A stretch of DNA of 64,000 nucleotides from an archaeon (GTDB taxonomy: Archaea; Thermoproteota; Nitrososphaeria; Nitrososphaerales; CADDZS01). Within the stretch, counting starts at the first letter, position 1, and the number at the start of each line of letters is the position of its first letter. The translations under genes were made by a program, and so were the position numbers. The stretch spans positions 1 through 64,000 of the forward strand of contig JARCRS010000075.1 of assembly GCA_029850555.1 (NCBI GenBank), given 5' to 3'. The notes under the pieces are model-generated. The model did not search any database. It was not told the origin of the DNA and saw only the letters and a program-made list of their open reading frames with translations. Shown piece after piece: positions 50,139 to 59,603 of the stretch.

Positions 50139-50405
50139 CTACGACTGCATATGAAAGAATGCAAACCACTCATTTGATTTTTCCATGAGTAGCCCTCGTG
50201 CCGAATCGAAAAAGTCAGACCTTCTATCCTTTGTCTTTAGCTTCATGCTCTCGACATCTAACTCAAGATGCTTTCGATCAACAACTCTGATTTCCTCCGC
50301 AAGTTTCATGCCCTGCTTGCTTAATTCTTCGATTGCAGATTGAATCTCGTTAGCCAGTCCAGCAAGCGATGAGCTCGCTTTCCCTATTGACATTCCCATA
50401 TTCAA
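50139..50405 (-). CDS. Small coiled-coil protein
   Basis: An 88-residue helical protein whose heptad-like segment (ANEIQSAIEELSKQGMKLAE) extends to about residue 60, with a hydrophobic end (NEWFAFFHMQ). Family unknown. Confidence 0.5.
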   Translation of the reverse strand: MNMGMSIGKASSSLAGLANEIQSAIEELSKQGMKLAEEIRVVDRKHLELDVESMKLKTKDRRSDFFDSARGLLMEKSNEWFAFFHMQS

Positions 50406-50528
50406 ATTTGAAATACCACTTGATGTGTTTCAAAAAAAGAAAGGGCTATTTCATATCTGTGAATTCGGAAAAGAGATCGGGAATCCGGATCTCAAGATAG
50501 TTTCTGTTTCGCGTGCTTTTTCTTACGG

Positions 50529-50762
50529 CTAGGCAGGCACATGCCCGTCTCTCCAATCAAATCTGCGATGGAGAGCATTAGCTTTTTTGCGTAGGTAATA
50601 TCCTCCAAAAAAAATCAGGAAGGCGATCACTTCGAGACCGGTGAGGTAGTCTGGGTATCTAAAAAGAAGAGCTCCGCAGATAGAGAGGCAAACTCCTCCA
50701 ATAAGCAAGTATTTTGAGACTTGGAACAAGAATTTTGAATCAAATTTCTCTAACGGAAGCAA
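50529..50762 (-). CDS. Small two-helix membrane protein
   Basis: A 77-residue protein with hydrophobic helices near 18-35 and 42-58 and a basic C-terminal tail (RKKANALHRRFDWRD). No known family. Confidence 0.5.
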   Translation of the reverse strand: MLPLEKFDSKFLFQVSKYLLIGGVCLSICGALLFRYPDYLTGLEVIAFLIFFGGYYLRKKANALHRRFDWRDGHVPA

Positions 50763-51371
50763 CGCATTTTCTCTAACAATGCACTAAGTATTTAGTTCGA
50801 TGAAGCGCGAGTACAGGTTTCACATCAATTCTAGACATGTTTCTTTGATCGACTAAAAGTTGGAACTAGGCGGGCAACAGGATGATGTTATTTTTTGAAC
50901 TAGTCACCTACTTTACTGACCTCATATGTCAGAAGAGGAAAGGGTAAGGTCCGCTGGTAGGGTCCTTCCAATCATTGGCCTATAATGTAGTCCGGGGTTC
51001 TCTTTGGGATGTTTCGCATCAGTTTCGTCCTGATGCCTGTTGGAGGAATTCTGGATTTCTAGTGCTCAAGGGCTAGAATAAAGCAGAGTCACGGCAAAGA
51101 AAAAAGCACCCGGCCACAAGATAGTCATGTCTGCCTGACGATCAAGTAGGTATTTGGATAATCGGTAATACTACCCAGTCAAATTTTGAAACCGACCTAC
51201 GTACATCAAAACCATCTCTCCAGCTGCAAGAGAAACGCCAGAGAACGTTAAGTATTCGTCTGACCCCGGTTGTTTCCGAAACCGCAACTGAGATTATCCC
51301 AGCCATGTTGAACGCTAGAATTAGTACTTCCATTTTTTGTAAGACGAATACAATGCAACGCAAAACATGTT
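50763..51371. other. Noncoding spacer with a 7-bp hairpin
   Basis: I see no convincing gene in 609 bases. A hairpin GCATCAG-TTTCGTC-CTGATGC lies at about 51016-51036. Two short hydrophobic minus-strand frames near 51060-51360 might be remnants of a membrane protein but show no motif. Confidence 0.4.
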
Positions 51372-53717
51372 CTATGATTCTAGTGCGAGCCCTTTCTCTT
51401 CCAGTGCCTTTCTAATCTTCCAAGGATTAAGTGGCATGTCAATGTGTGAAACTCCAGCATGCGAAAGCGCATCCACAACTGCATTCACAAAGGCGGCCGG
51501 GGAACCGACGGTTGCGGACTCACCAACACCCTTTGTTCCTAGTGGGTGGTGTGGCGACGGTGTAATGGTTTTGTCCGTTTCCCATTTCGGAGTCTCGACA
51601 GCGCTTGGGATAAGATAATCCATAAAGTTACCTCCGAACACGTTTCCTTCTTCGTCGTATTTGATCTCCTCCATGAATGCGGTTCCGTAACCCATTGTGA
51701 GAGCACCCTGGATCTGTCCGTCGACTATCAAAGGATTGATGATGTTCCCGCAATCATCTACCGCGATGAAACGTCTAACTTTTGGTTCCCCAGTTGCTCT
51801 GTCAATGTCGACGACACAGATGTAGCTTCCAAATGGAAAAGTCATGTTGGGTGGATCATAGTAGTCCACCGCTTCAAGCCCTGCTTCGACGCCCGGAGGA
51901 TGGTTGGTATACGCGGCAAAAGCGATTTCCTGAATTGTCTTTGCTTTGTCGGGAGATCCCTTGACGTAGAATCGACCTCTTTCCCAGGCCAGATCTTCCT
52001 CCCTTGCTTCAAGGAGATATGCCGCGATTTTCTTTGCCTTGTCGCGTATCTTTCGAGATGCCATCGCAGCTGCAGCACCGGCGGTCGGGGTGCTCCTGCT
52101 TGCATAAGTTCCTAGACCGTAAGGTGCAGTATCGGTATCTCCTTCTTCAACTGTTATGTCATCAGTGGGTATGCCTAGCTCTTCAGCAATTATCTGGGCA
52201 TACGTTGTAGCATGACCCTGTCCCTGAGACTTTGTTCCAAACCTAGCGATGACCTTGCCAGTTGGATGGATTCTAATTTCAGCTGAATCAAACATCTTGA
52301 GACCGAGGATATCAAAGTCATGTGAAGGACCCGCTCCGACTATTTCCGTGAAAGAGCTGATTCCGATGCCCATAAGCTCTCCTTTCTTTCTCTTCTCTTC
52401 CTGTTCTTTGCGAAGCTCCGCGTATCCTATCTTTTCCATTGCTTTCTTTAGGGCGTCCTTGTAGTTCCCGCTGTCGTAGGTCCAACCAAGAACCGATTTG
52501 TACGGGAATTTTTCTTTTGGAATAAAGTTCTTCATTCGTATTTCCGCAGGGTCCATTCCGATTTTGTGAGCTAGAACGTCGACCATCCGCTCTATAGCAT
52601 AGACTGCTTCGGTGACTCGGAACGAGCACCTGTACGTGATACCGCCTTGTGGCTTATTTGTGTAGGCGGCATCTACTTCGGCGAAAGCATTCTTCAGGTC
52701 ATATGAGCCTGTGCAAATGCTGAACAAGCCAACTGGAAATTTTGTCGGGTTTGCATCTCCGTGAAAGGCGCCATGGTCACTGATCGTCTTGATCCTGACG
52801 GCCAAAATTGTTCCATCATTGTTTCCAGCAAGCTCAGCGCTCATGTGAAAATCTCGTCCAAACGCGGTTGACGGTTGGTCATCCGAGCGGTCGTTGATCC
52901 ACTTGACAGGATGGCCGCTGACTATCGATCCAACCGCTGCAACAATATAGCCAGGATAGACATACACCTTGCCGCCGAATCCTCCACCGATATCAGGCGA
53001 AACGATACGAATCTTGTTCTCAGGTATCTTTGTGACGAGAGCTGCAACCGTCCTGACCGCGTGTGGAGCTTGGGTAGTCATATACAGTGTCAAGTGACCC
53101 TCAATTGGGTTAAAATCAGCGACGCAACCGCAGGTCTCCATATAGGAAACATGAATCCGAGGATAGTAGAGATCCTGCTTTACAGTTACGTCGGCCTCTT
53201 TGAACAATTTGTCAGTAGCGACTCGATTCCCGACTTCCCAATGAAAAATGCGGTTTGTACCTTTATCATCCCTAATGATCGTTGTATTCTCGAGGGCCTT
53301 GAAAGGATCTGTCACTGCGGGTAAAGGCTCGTATTCAACTTGAACCAAATTCACTGCATCGGCCGCAATGTATCTATCTTCAGCAACGACGCCAACGACT
53401 TCCTGCATTTGAAATACAACTTTTTCCGTCGGCAAAACCATCATCTTGTCATTTGCCAAAGTCGGAATCCAATCCAGTCCTAGGCCTTTGAGATCATTCC
53501 CTGTGATGACCGCGACAACGCCCGGAAGGGCTTTCGCTTTCTCCACATCGATATTCTTGATCTTGGCATGAGCGTAGGGGCTGCGCACAAAATCCAAAAA
53601 GAGCATGCCGGGAAGTTTGATGTCATCAACATAATTTCCCCTTCCCCGGATAAGCATCGGGTCTTCCTTTCTCTTAATCGCGGATCCCATTCCGTGAACG
53701 ACTTGTTCGGTTGCCAT
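51372..53717 (-). CDS. coxL: Form I carbon monoxide dehydrogenase large subunit CoxL
   Basis: Molybdenum-copper subunit that oxidises CO to CO2. The active-site loop reads TYRCSFRVTEAVYAIERM at 361-378. YxCSFR with the copper-ligand Cys (C364) is diagnostic of form I CoxL, the genuine CO dehydrogenase; only the first residue differs from AYRCSFR. Also seen: METCGCVADF, GGGFGGKVYVYPGY and KGVGESATVG with the catalytic Glu. Length 781 is normal. Gene order M-S-L is the canonical form I operon order, with a 14-base gap to coxS. It would feed electrons to the respiratory chain. Confidence 0.94.
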   Translation of the reverse strand: MATEQVVHGMGSAIKRKEDPMLIRGRGNYVDDIKLPGMLFLDFVRSPYAHAKIKNIDVEKAKALPGVVAVITGNDLKGLGLDWIPTLANDKMMVLPTEKVVFQMQEVVGVVAEDRYIAADAVNLVQVEYEPLPAVTDPFKALENTTIIRDDKGTNRIFHWEVGNRVATDKLFKEADVTVKQDLYYPRIHVSYMETCGCVADFNPIEGHLTLYMTTQAPHAVRTVAALVTKIPENKIRIVSPDIGGGFGGKVYVYPGYIVAAVGSIVSGHPVKWINDRSDDQPSTAFGRDFHMSAELAGNNDGTILAVRIKTISDHGAFHGDANPTKFPVGLFSICTGSYDLKNAFAEVDAAYTNKPQGGITYRCSFRVTEAVYAIERMVDVLAHKIGMDPAEIRMKNFIPKEKFPYKSVLGWTYDSGNYKDALKKAMEKIGYAELRKEQEEKRKKGELMGIGISSFTEIVGAGPSHDFDILGLKMFDSAEIRIHPTGKVIARFGTKSQGQGHATTYAQIIAEELGIPTDDITVEEGDTDTAPYGLGTYASRSTPTAGAAAAMASRKIRDKAKKIAAYLLEAREEDLAWERGRFYVKGSPDKAKTIQEIAFAAYTNHPPGVEAGLEAVDYYDPPNMTFPFGSYICVVDIDRATGEPKVRRFIAVDDCGNIINPLIVDGQIQGALTMGYGTAFMEEIKYDEEGNVFGGNFMDYLIPSAVETPKWETDKTITPSPHHPLGTKGVGESATVGSPAAFVNAVVDALSHAGVSHIDMPLNPWKIRKALEEKGLALES

Positions 53718-53731
53718 TTCTTTCTCAACTC

Positions 53732-54241
53732 CTACCTCGCTGGTACCTCAACCCTTTGCTGCTGCGTTTCTCTGAGCTTCTCTGCGGCATACTGTATAGA
53801 CTCAACTATCTTCACGTACCCGGTGCACCTGCACAGATTTCCAGAGATTCCTCTTCGAATCTCTTCCTCTGTGGGATTCGGATTCTTCTGTAACAATGCC
53901 ACTCCAGCCATCATCATTCCAGGAGTGCAGAATCCGCACTGAAGTCCATGTTTCTCCCAGAAACCCTCCTGAATCGGATGAAGTTTTCCGTTCTTTGCAA
54001 GACCCTCGACTGTCGTGACCTGTTTTCCATCAGCCTGGACTGCAAACATGGTGCATGATTTCACAGCCTTACCGTTGAGCAGGATTGTGCAAGCTCCGCA
54101 GTTCGACGTATCACACCCGATGTGAGTTCCAGTAAGGCTAAGATTCTCGCGCAAGAAATGGACTAAAAGAAGGCGTGGTTCAACATCGGCTACTCTCTTC
54201 TGGCCGTTCACGCTGACTGTGATATTCATCTTGTTCACCAT
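53732..54241 (-). CDS. coxS: CO dehydrogenase small subunit CoxS, [2Fe-2S] protein
   Basis: Electron-transfer subunit with two [2Fe-2S] clusters. The plant-ferredoxin-type cluster uses C43, C48, C51 and C63. The second uses C102, C105, C137 and C139 (QCGFCTPGM and NLCRCTGY). Length 169 is typical. It lies between coxM (five bases) and coxL (14 bases), transferring electrons from the molybdenum centre to the CoxM flavin. Confidence 0.95.
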   Translation of the reverse strand: MVNKMNITVSVNGQKRVADVEPRLLLVHFLRENLSLTGTHIGCDTSNCGACTILLNGKAVKSCTMFAVQADGKQVTTVEGLAKNGKLHPIQEGFWEKHGLQCGFCTPGMMMAGVALLQKNPNPTEEEIRRGISGNLCRCTGYVKIVESIQYAAEKLRETQQQRVEVPAR

Positions 54242-54246
54242 TTAGA

Positions 54247-55125
54247 TCAAGCACCTCCTCCAACAGCTCGCAAGTACGCACGCTTGAGAGCACGGGAAGT
54301 AAGGACCTTGACCATCTCTTTCTTGTATTCTGCTGGACCGCGCAGATCACTAGACGGCGTAGAAGCTTGAGCGGCAAGCCTCGCCGCCGTACCAATTGTG
54401 TCCTCGGTGAGTTTCTGGCCAAGGAGAGACTGCTCGGCTTCTTCCGCTTGTATAACAGATGGTCCTACGGCTGTTAATCCGATTCCCGCTCTTGCGACCT
54501 TGCCGTCTGTGTCAAGGCATATTTGTACAGCGACGCCAGCGATCGCGAAATCGCCGACTCTTTTTTCGAGCTTAAGGTACGCTCCGCCAGTTCCAGGAGA
54601 GTACTGTGGGACGCGAATCTCAGTTAGAATTTCTCTATGCGTTAGGGCAGTAGTAAAAGTATCGACGAAAAAGTCCTTGGCTTTGATAACCCTACTTCCA
54701 GCGGGGCCAGTTGCAACAAATTCGGCGCCGAGAGCAAGCATTGTCGCGGGTAGATCATTTGCGGGATCCGCATGGCTGACATTTCCCCCTGCGGTTCCTA
54801 AATTTCTAACCGTTGGATCAGCAATATGGCTTGCAGCATCATTAATCACAGAATATTTTTTCTTGATTAGGTCGGACGACTCTAGATCGGCCATCCTTGT
54901 GAGTGCCCCGATCCTCAGGAAACTATCTGACTCACGAATGTAACTCAATCCTTCGATATTATTGATGTCGATCAGTCGAGACGGCGACCCCAGTCTTAAC
55001 TTCATCAGTGGAATCAAACTCTGCCCACCCGCAAGGATCTTTGAGTCGCTGCCAGAGGTTTCGAGGAGTGAAATCGCTTCAGAAAGCGTTTTTGGAGAAG
55101 AATATTCGAAAGAGGCCGGTATCAT
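54247..55125 (-). CDS. coxM: CO dehydrogenase medium subunit CoxM, FAD-binding
   Basis: Flavin subunit passing electrons from CoxS to quinones. FAD-binding motifs are [14 protein letters not shown] near the N terminus and TAGGNVSHADPANDLPA near residues 110-125. The C-terminal domain ends in the basic VLTSRALKRAYLRA segment. I prefer the ATG at 55125 (MIPASFEYSS), which matches family N termini and gives 292 residues; a reading to 55161 would add 12. A GCATATTA element on the minus strand near 55170 is a possible TATA box. It is the first gene of coxMSL. Confidence 0.92.
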   Translation of the reverse strand: MIPASFEYSSPKTLSEAISLLETSGSDSKILAGGQSLIPLMKLRLGSPSRLIDINNIEGLSYIRESDSFLRIGALTRMADLESSDLIKKKYSVINDAASHIADPTVRNLGTAGGNVSHADPANDLPATMLALGAEFVATGPAGSRVIKAKDFFVDTFTTALTHREILTEIRVPQYSPGTGGAYLKLEKRVGDFAIAGVAVQICLDTDGKVARAGIGLTAVGPSVIQAEEAEQSLLGQKLTEDTIGTAARLAAQASTPSSDLRGPAEYKKEMVKVLTSRALKRAYLRAVGGGA

Positions 55126-55569
55126 ACCAAATTCCCCAGTTGTTGAAAACCAATTGGACACTAATATGCATTCAGAAACTTGCGAGCGTGACGTTGCAAC
55201 CCGATATTTGCTATCATTGATTGCTAAGGTCGTATAGTTCTGACGTTGATCCAGATCGTGCTATTTTTTGCTTTTGATTCGCATAGATTGAAGTGATCCC
55301 TCGTTTCTAGTTATAGGAGATTGTGCAGATCCCTAACTTTACTAACCATAGCTATCTTTTGGAATCGAGAGTCACATGAAGGAATGTTGTTTCGTTCTCT
55401 GCCCTAACAACGTCAAATCGACTTTAAGTGCACGCGCCAAATATTTGATGCGCAATAAAACACATGTATAAGCGGGTGGGCATCTACGAACATTTTTTCC
55501 TCCGAATAGGCTTTAAATACAATCATTAAGGACCCCTCTCTTCCTTTCATCTACAGACGAGTATTCCGA

Positions 55570-55761
55570 ATAGCCATTGTTTGAGCGTGATGCCCTAAAC
55601 ACTTTTGTCTCTTTATATTATAAAAAAATTTTGGGGCATGACATACTATTTGTGAATATAGCAATTGTTTGTGCCACGCCCACGCCCAAAGTTAGGCGTC
55701 TTTCATGGTCACAGAAAAAAACGGCGGCTGACATACTATCAAGAGAAAATAGCCATTGTTT
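55570..55761 (+). repeat. Three degenerate direct repeats at 88-91-base spacing
   Basis: ATAGC(C/A)ATTGTTT occurs at 55570-55582, 55658-55670 and 55749-55761. In the second and third units GACATACTAT precedes it at 55640 and 55730, so each unit holds a CTAT-N8/9-ATAG dyad. The first unit is partial (GACGAGTATT). Spacing is too long for CRISPR. They may be binding sites for a regulator, phased by about 90 bases. Confidence 0.55.
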
Positions 55762-55916
55762 CGTTAACGCGCTCTAAAAACGATTAATCTCCTTGTTAGA
55801 GAAAAGTGGTCGCGTCGTTTATTACGGATTCCGATACGGGGCTGAAAATTGCCAACTTTATTACCTTGCCCGTTTTTCCTTATCTTGAGCAATTAAGCAA
55901 GTTTGAAAGAAGCGAA

Positions 55917-55940
55917 CATAGTTTTGTTGACAAAACTATG
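55917..55940. repeat. Inverted repeat with 11-bp arms
   Basis: CATAGTTTTGT and ACAAAACTATG flank two bases (TG), a near-perfect 24-base palindrome. It is in the coxMSL upstream region, and there is no adjacent gene end that would make it an obvious terminator, so it is more likely an operator or a cruciform-forming site. Confidence 0.5.
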
Positions 55941-56077
55941 CCCAAAAGACAGAGAAAATGTCGCTTCTAAAGCCACAACCTCTACTAACCGATCATCCAG
56001 TTTTCAAATGCGAATCTTTGCTTCACAAGTCCCTTATCACGTGATGAGCTAGAATCATCTGACAACTAAAATTGCTT

Positions 56078-56239
56078 ATGGAAGCGGAGCTTCCCGAGGA
56101 AAGGATTGAGCAAGCCCTCGCCTTTTACAAGGTACTTGGGGTTACTGCTCAATCGGGATTCAAGACGGCTCTTGCTAACTGTCGATGCCACATTTGCATG
56201 GAGATTTTACAAAGAATAGAATGCGGAGATCTCCGCTAG
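56078..56239 (+). CDS. 53-residue protein with a CRCHIC motif
   Basis: ATG-started frame encoding a mostly helical peptide (PEERIEQALAFYKVLG) that ends with ALANCRCHICMEILQRIECG, four cysteines and one His, probably a metal site. It converges on the acyl-CoA synthetase gene with a four-base overlap. Codon pattern and composition look genuine. No family recognised. Confidence 0.5.
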   Translation: MEAELPEERIEQALAFYKVLGVTAQSGFKTALANCRCHICMEILQRIECGDLR

Positions 56240-57876
56240 GCATCCCATTTCCAATCGCAGAATTGTTCTCTAAGTTTTGATTTTTGGAACTTTCCGACGG
56301 AGGTTCGGGGTATCTCGTCGACGAAAACAACTGCGTCCGGTATCCACCACTTTGCAAATTTTGGAGCAATAAATTCCAATATTTCAGCAGAAGAGACTTT
56401 GCCCTTGAACTCGTCCTTCAGAACTACCGCGGCGAGAGGCCTCTCTTGCCACTTTGGATGAGGAATAGCGATAACGGCAGCTTCTTTGACTCTTGGATCT
56501 GCCATTATCGCATTTTCGAGATCAACGGAGCTTATCCACTCTCCTCCTGATTTAACGAGATCCTTCGTTCTATCGGTGATTTTCATGTACCCCTCGCTAT
56601 CGATTGTTGCAATATCACCAGTTCTAAACCAACGATCTTTCGTGCAAGTAGAATTTGCTGAATCGTCACTTTTGTAATGCCCCCTTGATATCCACGGTCC
56701 TTTGATCTGGAGCTCACCCATCGTCTTTCCATCCCAAGGCGCCTCACCTGAATCGTTCATGACACGTATTTCCACAAACGGAGGCGGCAGACCTTGCTTT
56801 GCCCTTATAGCGTACTTCTCGTCCTCTGACAATGCATCCTTCAAGTGACTCTTTAGAACAGAAACGGTTCCTACTGGGGTGGTTTCAGTCATACCCCACG
56901 CATGAATAATTTTGATTCCGAACTTGTCAAACCCCCGAATAAGGGATTCAGGAGCTGCCGACCCTCCTACCGGCAATCTGAGTCCCGGCAACAATTTCCA
57001 GCGATTTGGTTCGCGAGAAAGAGCTTGCAAAACACCAAACCAAATAGTAGGGACTCCCGCCGCAATTGTTACCTTCTCCTTCTCCATAAGGTCAAGCAAA
57101 CTTTCAGGATCAAGATGAGGCCCCGGCAATACCTGCTTTGCCCCAACCATGGTCGAAGTGAAAGGCAGTCCCCACGCATTTGCGTGAAACATCGGAACCA
57201 CTGGAAGAACAGTGTCCTGTTGCGACATGCCGAGGACGTCGGGTATGGCTTCGCCAAAAGAATGCAATACAATTGATCTGTGGGAGTAGACTACACCTTT
57301 CGGAGTTCCAGTAGTTCCTGATGAATAACACATACCAGCAGGATCACTCTCATCAATTTTAGGGAACTCGAATCTTCCAGTAGCGGATTTGAGGAGTTGC
57401 TCGTAGTCAATTTGATCTCTGATCCCTGGCACTTGAGGAGCAGGATTGGCGCCAGCAGAGATAGGCACGACGATTAGATGCTCAATATTCACATTTGAAG
57501 CAAATTTTGAAAAGAGCGGAAGCAATACATCGTCCACAATCAGGAATTTATCCTCGGCATGTTTCACGATATACGCAATATCACTTGGATGCAATCGGAG
57601 ATTCAGAGTGTGATAAACCCCACCAGCCGCGGGCACGCCGAAGTAGGCTTCAAGATGTGCGTAGTGATTCCACATTAGGGTCGCGACTCGATCTCTTGGC
57701 TTTAGTCCGAGAGACACGAGCATTTCTGCGAGCGCCCTCGATCTCTTGAAAAAATCAGAATAGGTGTATCTGTGAAGACCCTTGGAAGGCATCCTTGAGA
57801 CTATCTCAATGCGCGGAAATAATTTCGCTGATCGCTCAAGAATATGCGTTAGCGTAAGAGGGTAATCGTCCATCAT
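56236..57876 (-). CDS. AMP-forming acyl-CoA synthetase
   Basis: Adenylate-forming enzyme that activates a carboxylic acid with ATP and CoA. The phosphate-binding loop is SSGTTGTPKGVVYSH, the adenine region includes GMTETTP, then TGDIATIDSEGYMKI and the C-terminal catalytic lysine in RTSVGKFQK. The KWWIPDAVVFVDEIP ending resembles medium-chain AlkK-type ligases. I start it at the ATG at 57876 (MMDDYPLTLTHIL), giving 546 residues. A longer reading to 58272 would overlap the divergent coxM-like gene. It lies between two cox sets; its link to CO metabolism is unknown. Confidence 0.92.
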   Translation of the reverse strand: MMDDYPLTLTHILERSAKLFPRIEIVSRMPSKGLHRYTYSDFFKRSRALAEMLVSLGLKPRDRVATLMWNHYAHLEAYFGVPAAGGVYHTLNLRLHPSDIAYIVKHAEDKFLIVDDVLLPLFSKFASNVNIEHLIVVPISAGANPAPQVPGIRDQIDYEQLLKSATGRFEFPKIDESDPAGMCYSSGTTGTPKGVVYSHRSIVLHSFGEAIPDVLGMSQQDTVLPVVPMFHANAWGLPFTSTMVGAKQVLPGPHLDPESLLDLMEKEKVTIAAGVPTIWFGVLQALSREPNRWKLLPGLRLPVGGSAAPESLIRGFDKFGIKIIHAWGMTETTPVGTVSVLKSHLKDALSEDEKYAIRAKQGLPPPFVEIRVMNDSGEAPWDGKTMGELQIKGPWISRGHYKSDDSANSTCTKDRWFRTGDIATIDSEGYMKITDRTKDLVKSGGEWISSVDLENAIMADPRVKEAAVIAIPHPKWQERPLAAVVLKDEFKGKVSSAEILEFIAPKFAKWWIPDAVVFVDEIPRTSVGKFQKSKLREQFCDWKWDA

Positions 57877-58011
57877 CGTTGATTTTAAAGTCTTGGCGGA
57901 AGACGAAGAAGTAGGCTCCTCTGTAATCTGCACGACGGAAGCTACAGTTTTACCACCAGTGTTAATTGCTATAAAGATTGGCCCAGAAAATGTGGGAGAG
58001 ACTTGGTTTCT

Positions 58012-58037
58012 TACTCTGTTTAGTAGTAAACAGGGTA
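58012..58037. promoter_or_regulatory. 26-base inverted repeat between acyl-CoA synthetase and second cox set
   Basis: CTGTTTA-GTAG-TAAACAG (58016-58033) is perfect, and it extends outward as TAC...GTA after a mismatch on each side. It lies just upstream of a GTTTATATTTTT TATA element (about 58067-58078) for the plus-strand operon. It is a likely operator for the cox-like set, the divergent ligase gene, or both. Confidence 0.5.
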
Positions 58038-58111
58038 CTTTTGATTTGAGCGTGGAATCTGAATGATCGTTTATATTTTTGTGGCCTGTTGCAAGATAGG
58101 TGTTTTCTGAA

Positions 58112-59002
58112 ATGTATCCAAAGGAATTCGAGTACGCTTCTCCTATGACAGTTGAAGAAACCTTAGGAATTCTAGGCAAATTAGGTTCAGATGCGAAAAT
58201 TTTGGCGGGCGGACAAAGCCTTATTCCTCTGATGAAATTTAGGCTCGCAGCGCCTAAATATCTTGTAGACATAAATGGAGTTTCGAGTCTCGATTACATC
58301 CGCGAAACTGGAAATTTCCTTGCCATTGGCACTTTAACAAGGCATCACACGATTGAAAGATCTGAGCTTATCAGACAAAAGTTAGGGCTATTCGCTGAAA
58401 CGGCTTCCTGGATCGGAGATCCTCAGGTTCGAAACAACGGAACGATTGGAGGTTCTCTAGTTCACTCTGACCCTGCGGGAGATTGGGGTTCATCAATAAT
58501 TGCAACGAGAGCTTTGCTAAAGGTGAAAAACAAAAAGAAAGAGCGAACTCTTGATTCAGATCACTTTTTCTCGGATACGTTCACTTCAGAAGTTGCTCCG
58601 GACGAACTTTTGACAGAGATTCGTGTCCCTATCCCACCCGATGGTGGGAGGAGCGCAGGGGCTTATGAAAAACTCGAAAGAAAGGCTGGAGATTTCGCAA
58701 CCGTTGGAGTGGCAGTTCAGCTAACTTTGAGCCGTGACAGGAGAACCTTTGAACAGGTAGGAATCGGGTTTGCTTCGCTAGGTCCGACGAATTTGAGGGG
58801 AAAGAAAGCTGAAGAAGCATTAGTGGGAAAATCCGTTAGCACGAGCTCGATAGAAGATGCAGGATTAGCTGCAATCGAAGATGTAAATCCTTCCAATGAT
58901 GCTTTGCGCGGCTCGGCCGAGTACAAGCGTGCAATGGCGAGAGTTTTCCTAAAACGTGCCCTAAAGCGTGCTGTAACAAGCGCAGGAGCTACGGGAGTGT
59001 GA
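58112..59002 (+). CDS. Molybdenum hydroxylase FAD subunit (CoxM-like, second set)
   Basis: FAD-binding subunit paralogous to CoxM at 54247-55125. Shared motifs are [17 protein letters not shown] and [18 protein letters not shown]; the N-terminal [13 protein letters not shown] region also matches. The ATG at 58112 sits about 35 bases after a TATA element. Length 296 is normal. It heads an M-S-L operon whose large subunit is not form I, so the substrate is probably not CO. Confidence 0.9.
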   Translation: MYPKEFEYASPMTVEETLGILGKLGSDAKILAGGQSLIPLMKFRLAAPKYLVDINGVSSLDYIRETGNFLAIGTLTRHHTIERSELIRQKLGLFAETASWIGDPQVRNNGTIGGSLVHSDPAGDWGSSIIATRALLKVKNKKKERTLDSDHFFSDTFTSEVAPDELLTEIRVPIPPDGGRSAGAYEKLERKAGDFATVGVAVQLTLSRDRRTFEQVGIGFASLGPTNLRGKKAEEALVGKSVSTSSIEDAGLAAIEDVNPSNDALRGSAEYKRAMARVFLKRALKRAVTSAGATGV

Positions 59003-59009
59003 TCTTGGA

Positions 59010-59588
59010 ATGGTAAATCAGAAATCTCGGAAAAATTCACGAAACTCTCGAGCTAGGCGTTCAAGAGTCACTTTAGCCGCCGTAGATCGAAAGACTATAC
59101 ATGTAAAGGTCAACGGAAAGGAGTATGAACGCGAAGTACAAGCTCGTTTGTTGCTTGTAGACTTTCTGAGAGATAATCTAGGGTTGACGGGAACCCATGT
59201 TGGATGTGACACCTCGAACTGCGGGGCTTGCACGATCTTATTTGACGGAAGGTCAGTAAAGTCATGCTCTATGCTTGCAGTTCAGGCGGATGGAAAGGAG
59301 CTCCTCACAATCGAAGGACTTGCGAATGGAAGTGAATACCATCCTTTGCAGAAGGCTTTCTGGGAAAATCACGGCCTGCAATGTGGATTCTGCACTCCTG
59401 GTATGATTATCCAAGGCTACTGGTTCCTTAAAGAGAATCCGCATCCATCAGAGGAACAAATCAGATGGGGAATATCTGGTAATCTATGTCGATGTACTGG
59501 TTACACCAACATTGTGAAGGCGATCCAGGCAGCCTCTGAAAACATGAGTAAACAAGAAGTGCTCGTTCAAAAGGTAGCTCGGAGTTAG
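59010..59588 (+). CDS. Molybdenum hydroxylase [2Fe-2S] subunit (CoxS-like, second set)
   Basis: Two-cluster ferredoxin-type subunit with C66, C71, C74, C86 and C125, C128, C160, C162. It carries a basic, Ser/Arg-rich N-terminal extension of about 20 residues ([14 protein letters not shown]) missing from the first CoxS. That extension may not be translated if a later start is used. Length 192 from 59010. It starts eight bases after the FAD-subunit stop. Confidence 0.92.
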   Translation: MVNQKSRKNSRNSRARRSRVTLAAVDRKTIHVKVNGKEYEREVQARLLLVDFLRDNLGLTGTHVGCDTSNCGACTILFDGRSVKSCSMLAVQADGKELLTIEGLANGSEYHPLQKAFWENHGLQCGFCTPGMIIQGYWFLKENPHPSEEQIRWGISGNLCRCTGYTNIVKAIQAASENMSKQEVLVQKVARS

Positions 59589-59603
59589 GGAGGTAGCAAA
59601 AAT

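Larger units (their letters stand above)
55126..56077. other. Long regulatory/noncoding region upstream of coxMSL
   Basis: About 950 bases without a convincing gene. Contents: a strong CTTTAAATAC TATA element at about 55510-55519, three degenerate ~90-base-spaced repeats (55570-55761), an 11-bp inverted repeat (55917-55940), and an ATCACGTGAT palindrome at 56036-56045. Such density suggests complex control of coxMSL and perhaps an unannotated RNA started from the TATA element. Confidence 0.5.

Noticed and set aside
51142-51363. Minus-strand 73-residue frame upstream of the small membrane protein gene
   Set aside because: Partly hydrophobic but without motif, start context or operon fit; kept only as a possible remnant.
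55570-55761. Possible CRISPR array
   Set aside because: Only three degenerate copies, spacing near 90 bases, no constant-length spacers and no cas genes.
55577-55777. Plus-strand 66-residue frame across the repeats upstream of coxMSL
   Set aside because: Its similar internal segments come from the DNA repeats; the TTG start lies within a repeat and there is no protein-like pattern.
57877-58272. N-terminal extension of the acyl-CoA synthetase
   Set aside because: It would run through the promoter region and antisense to the second coxM-like gene; the family N terminus begins at 57876.
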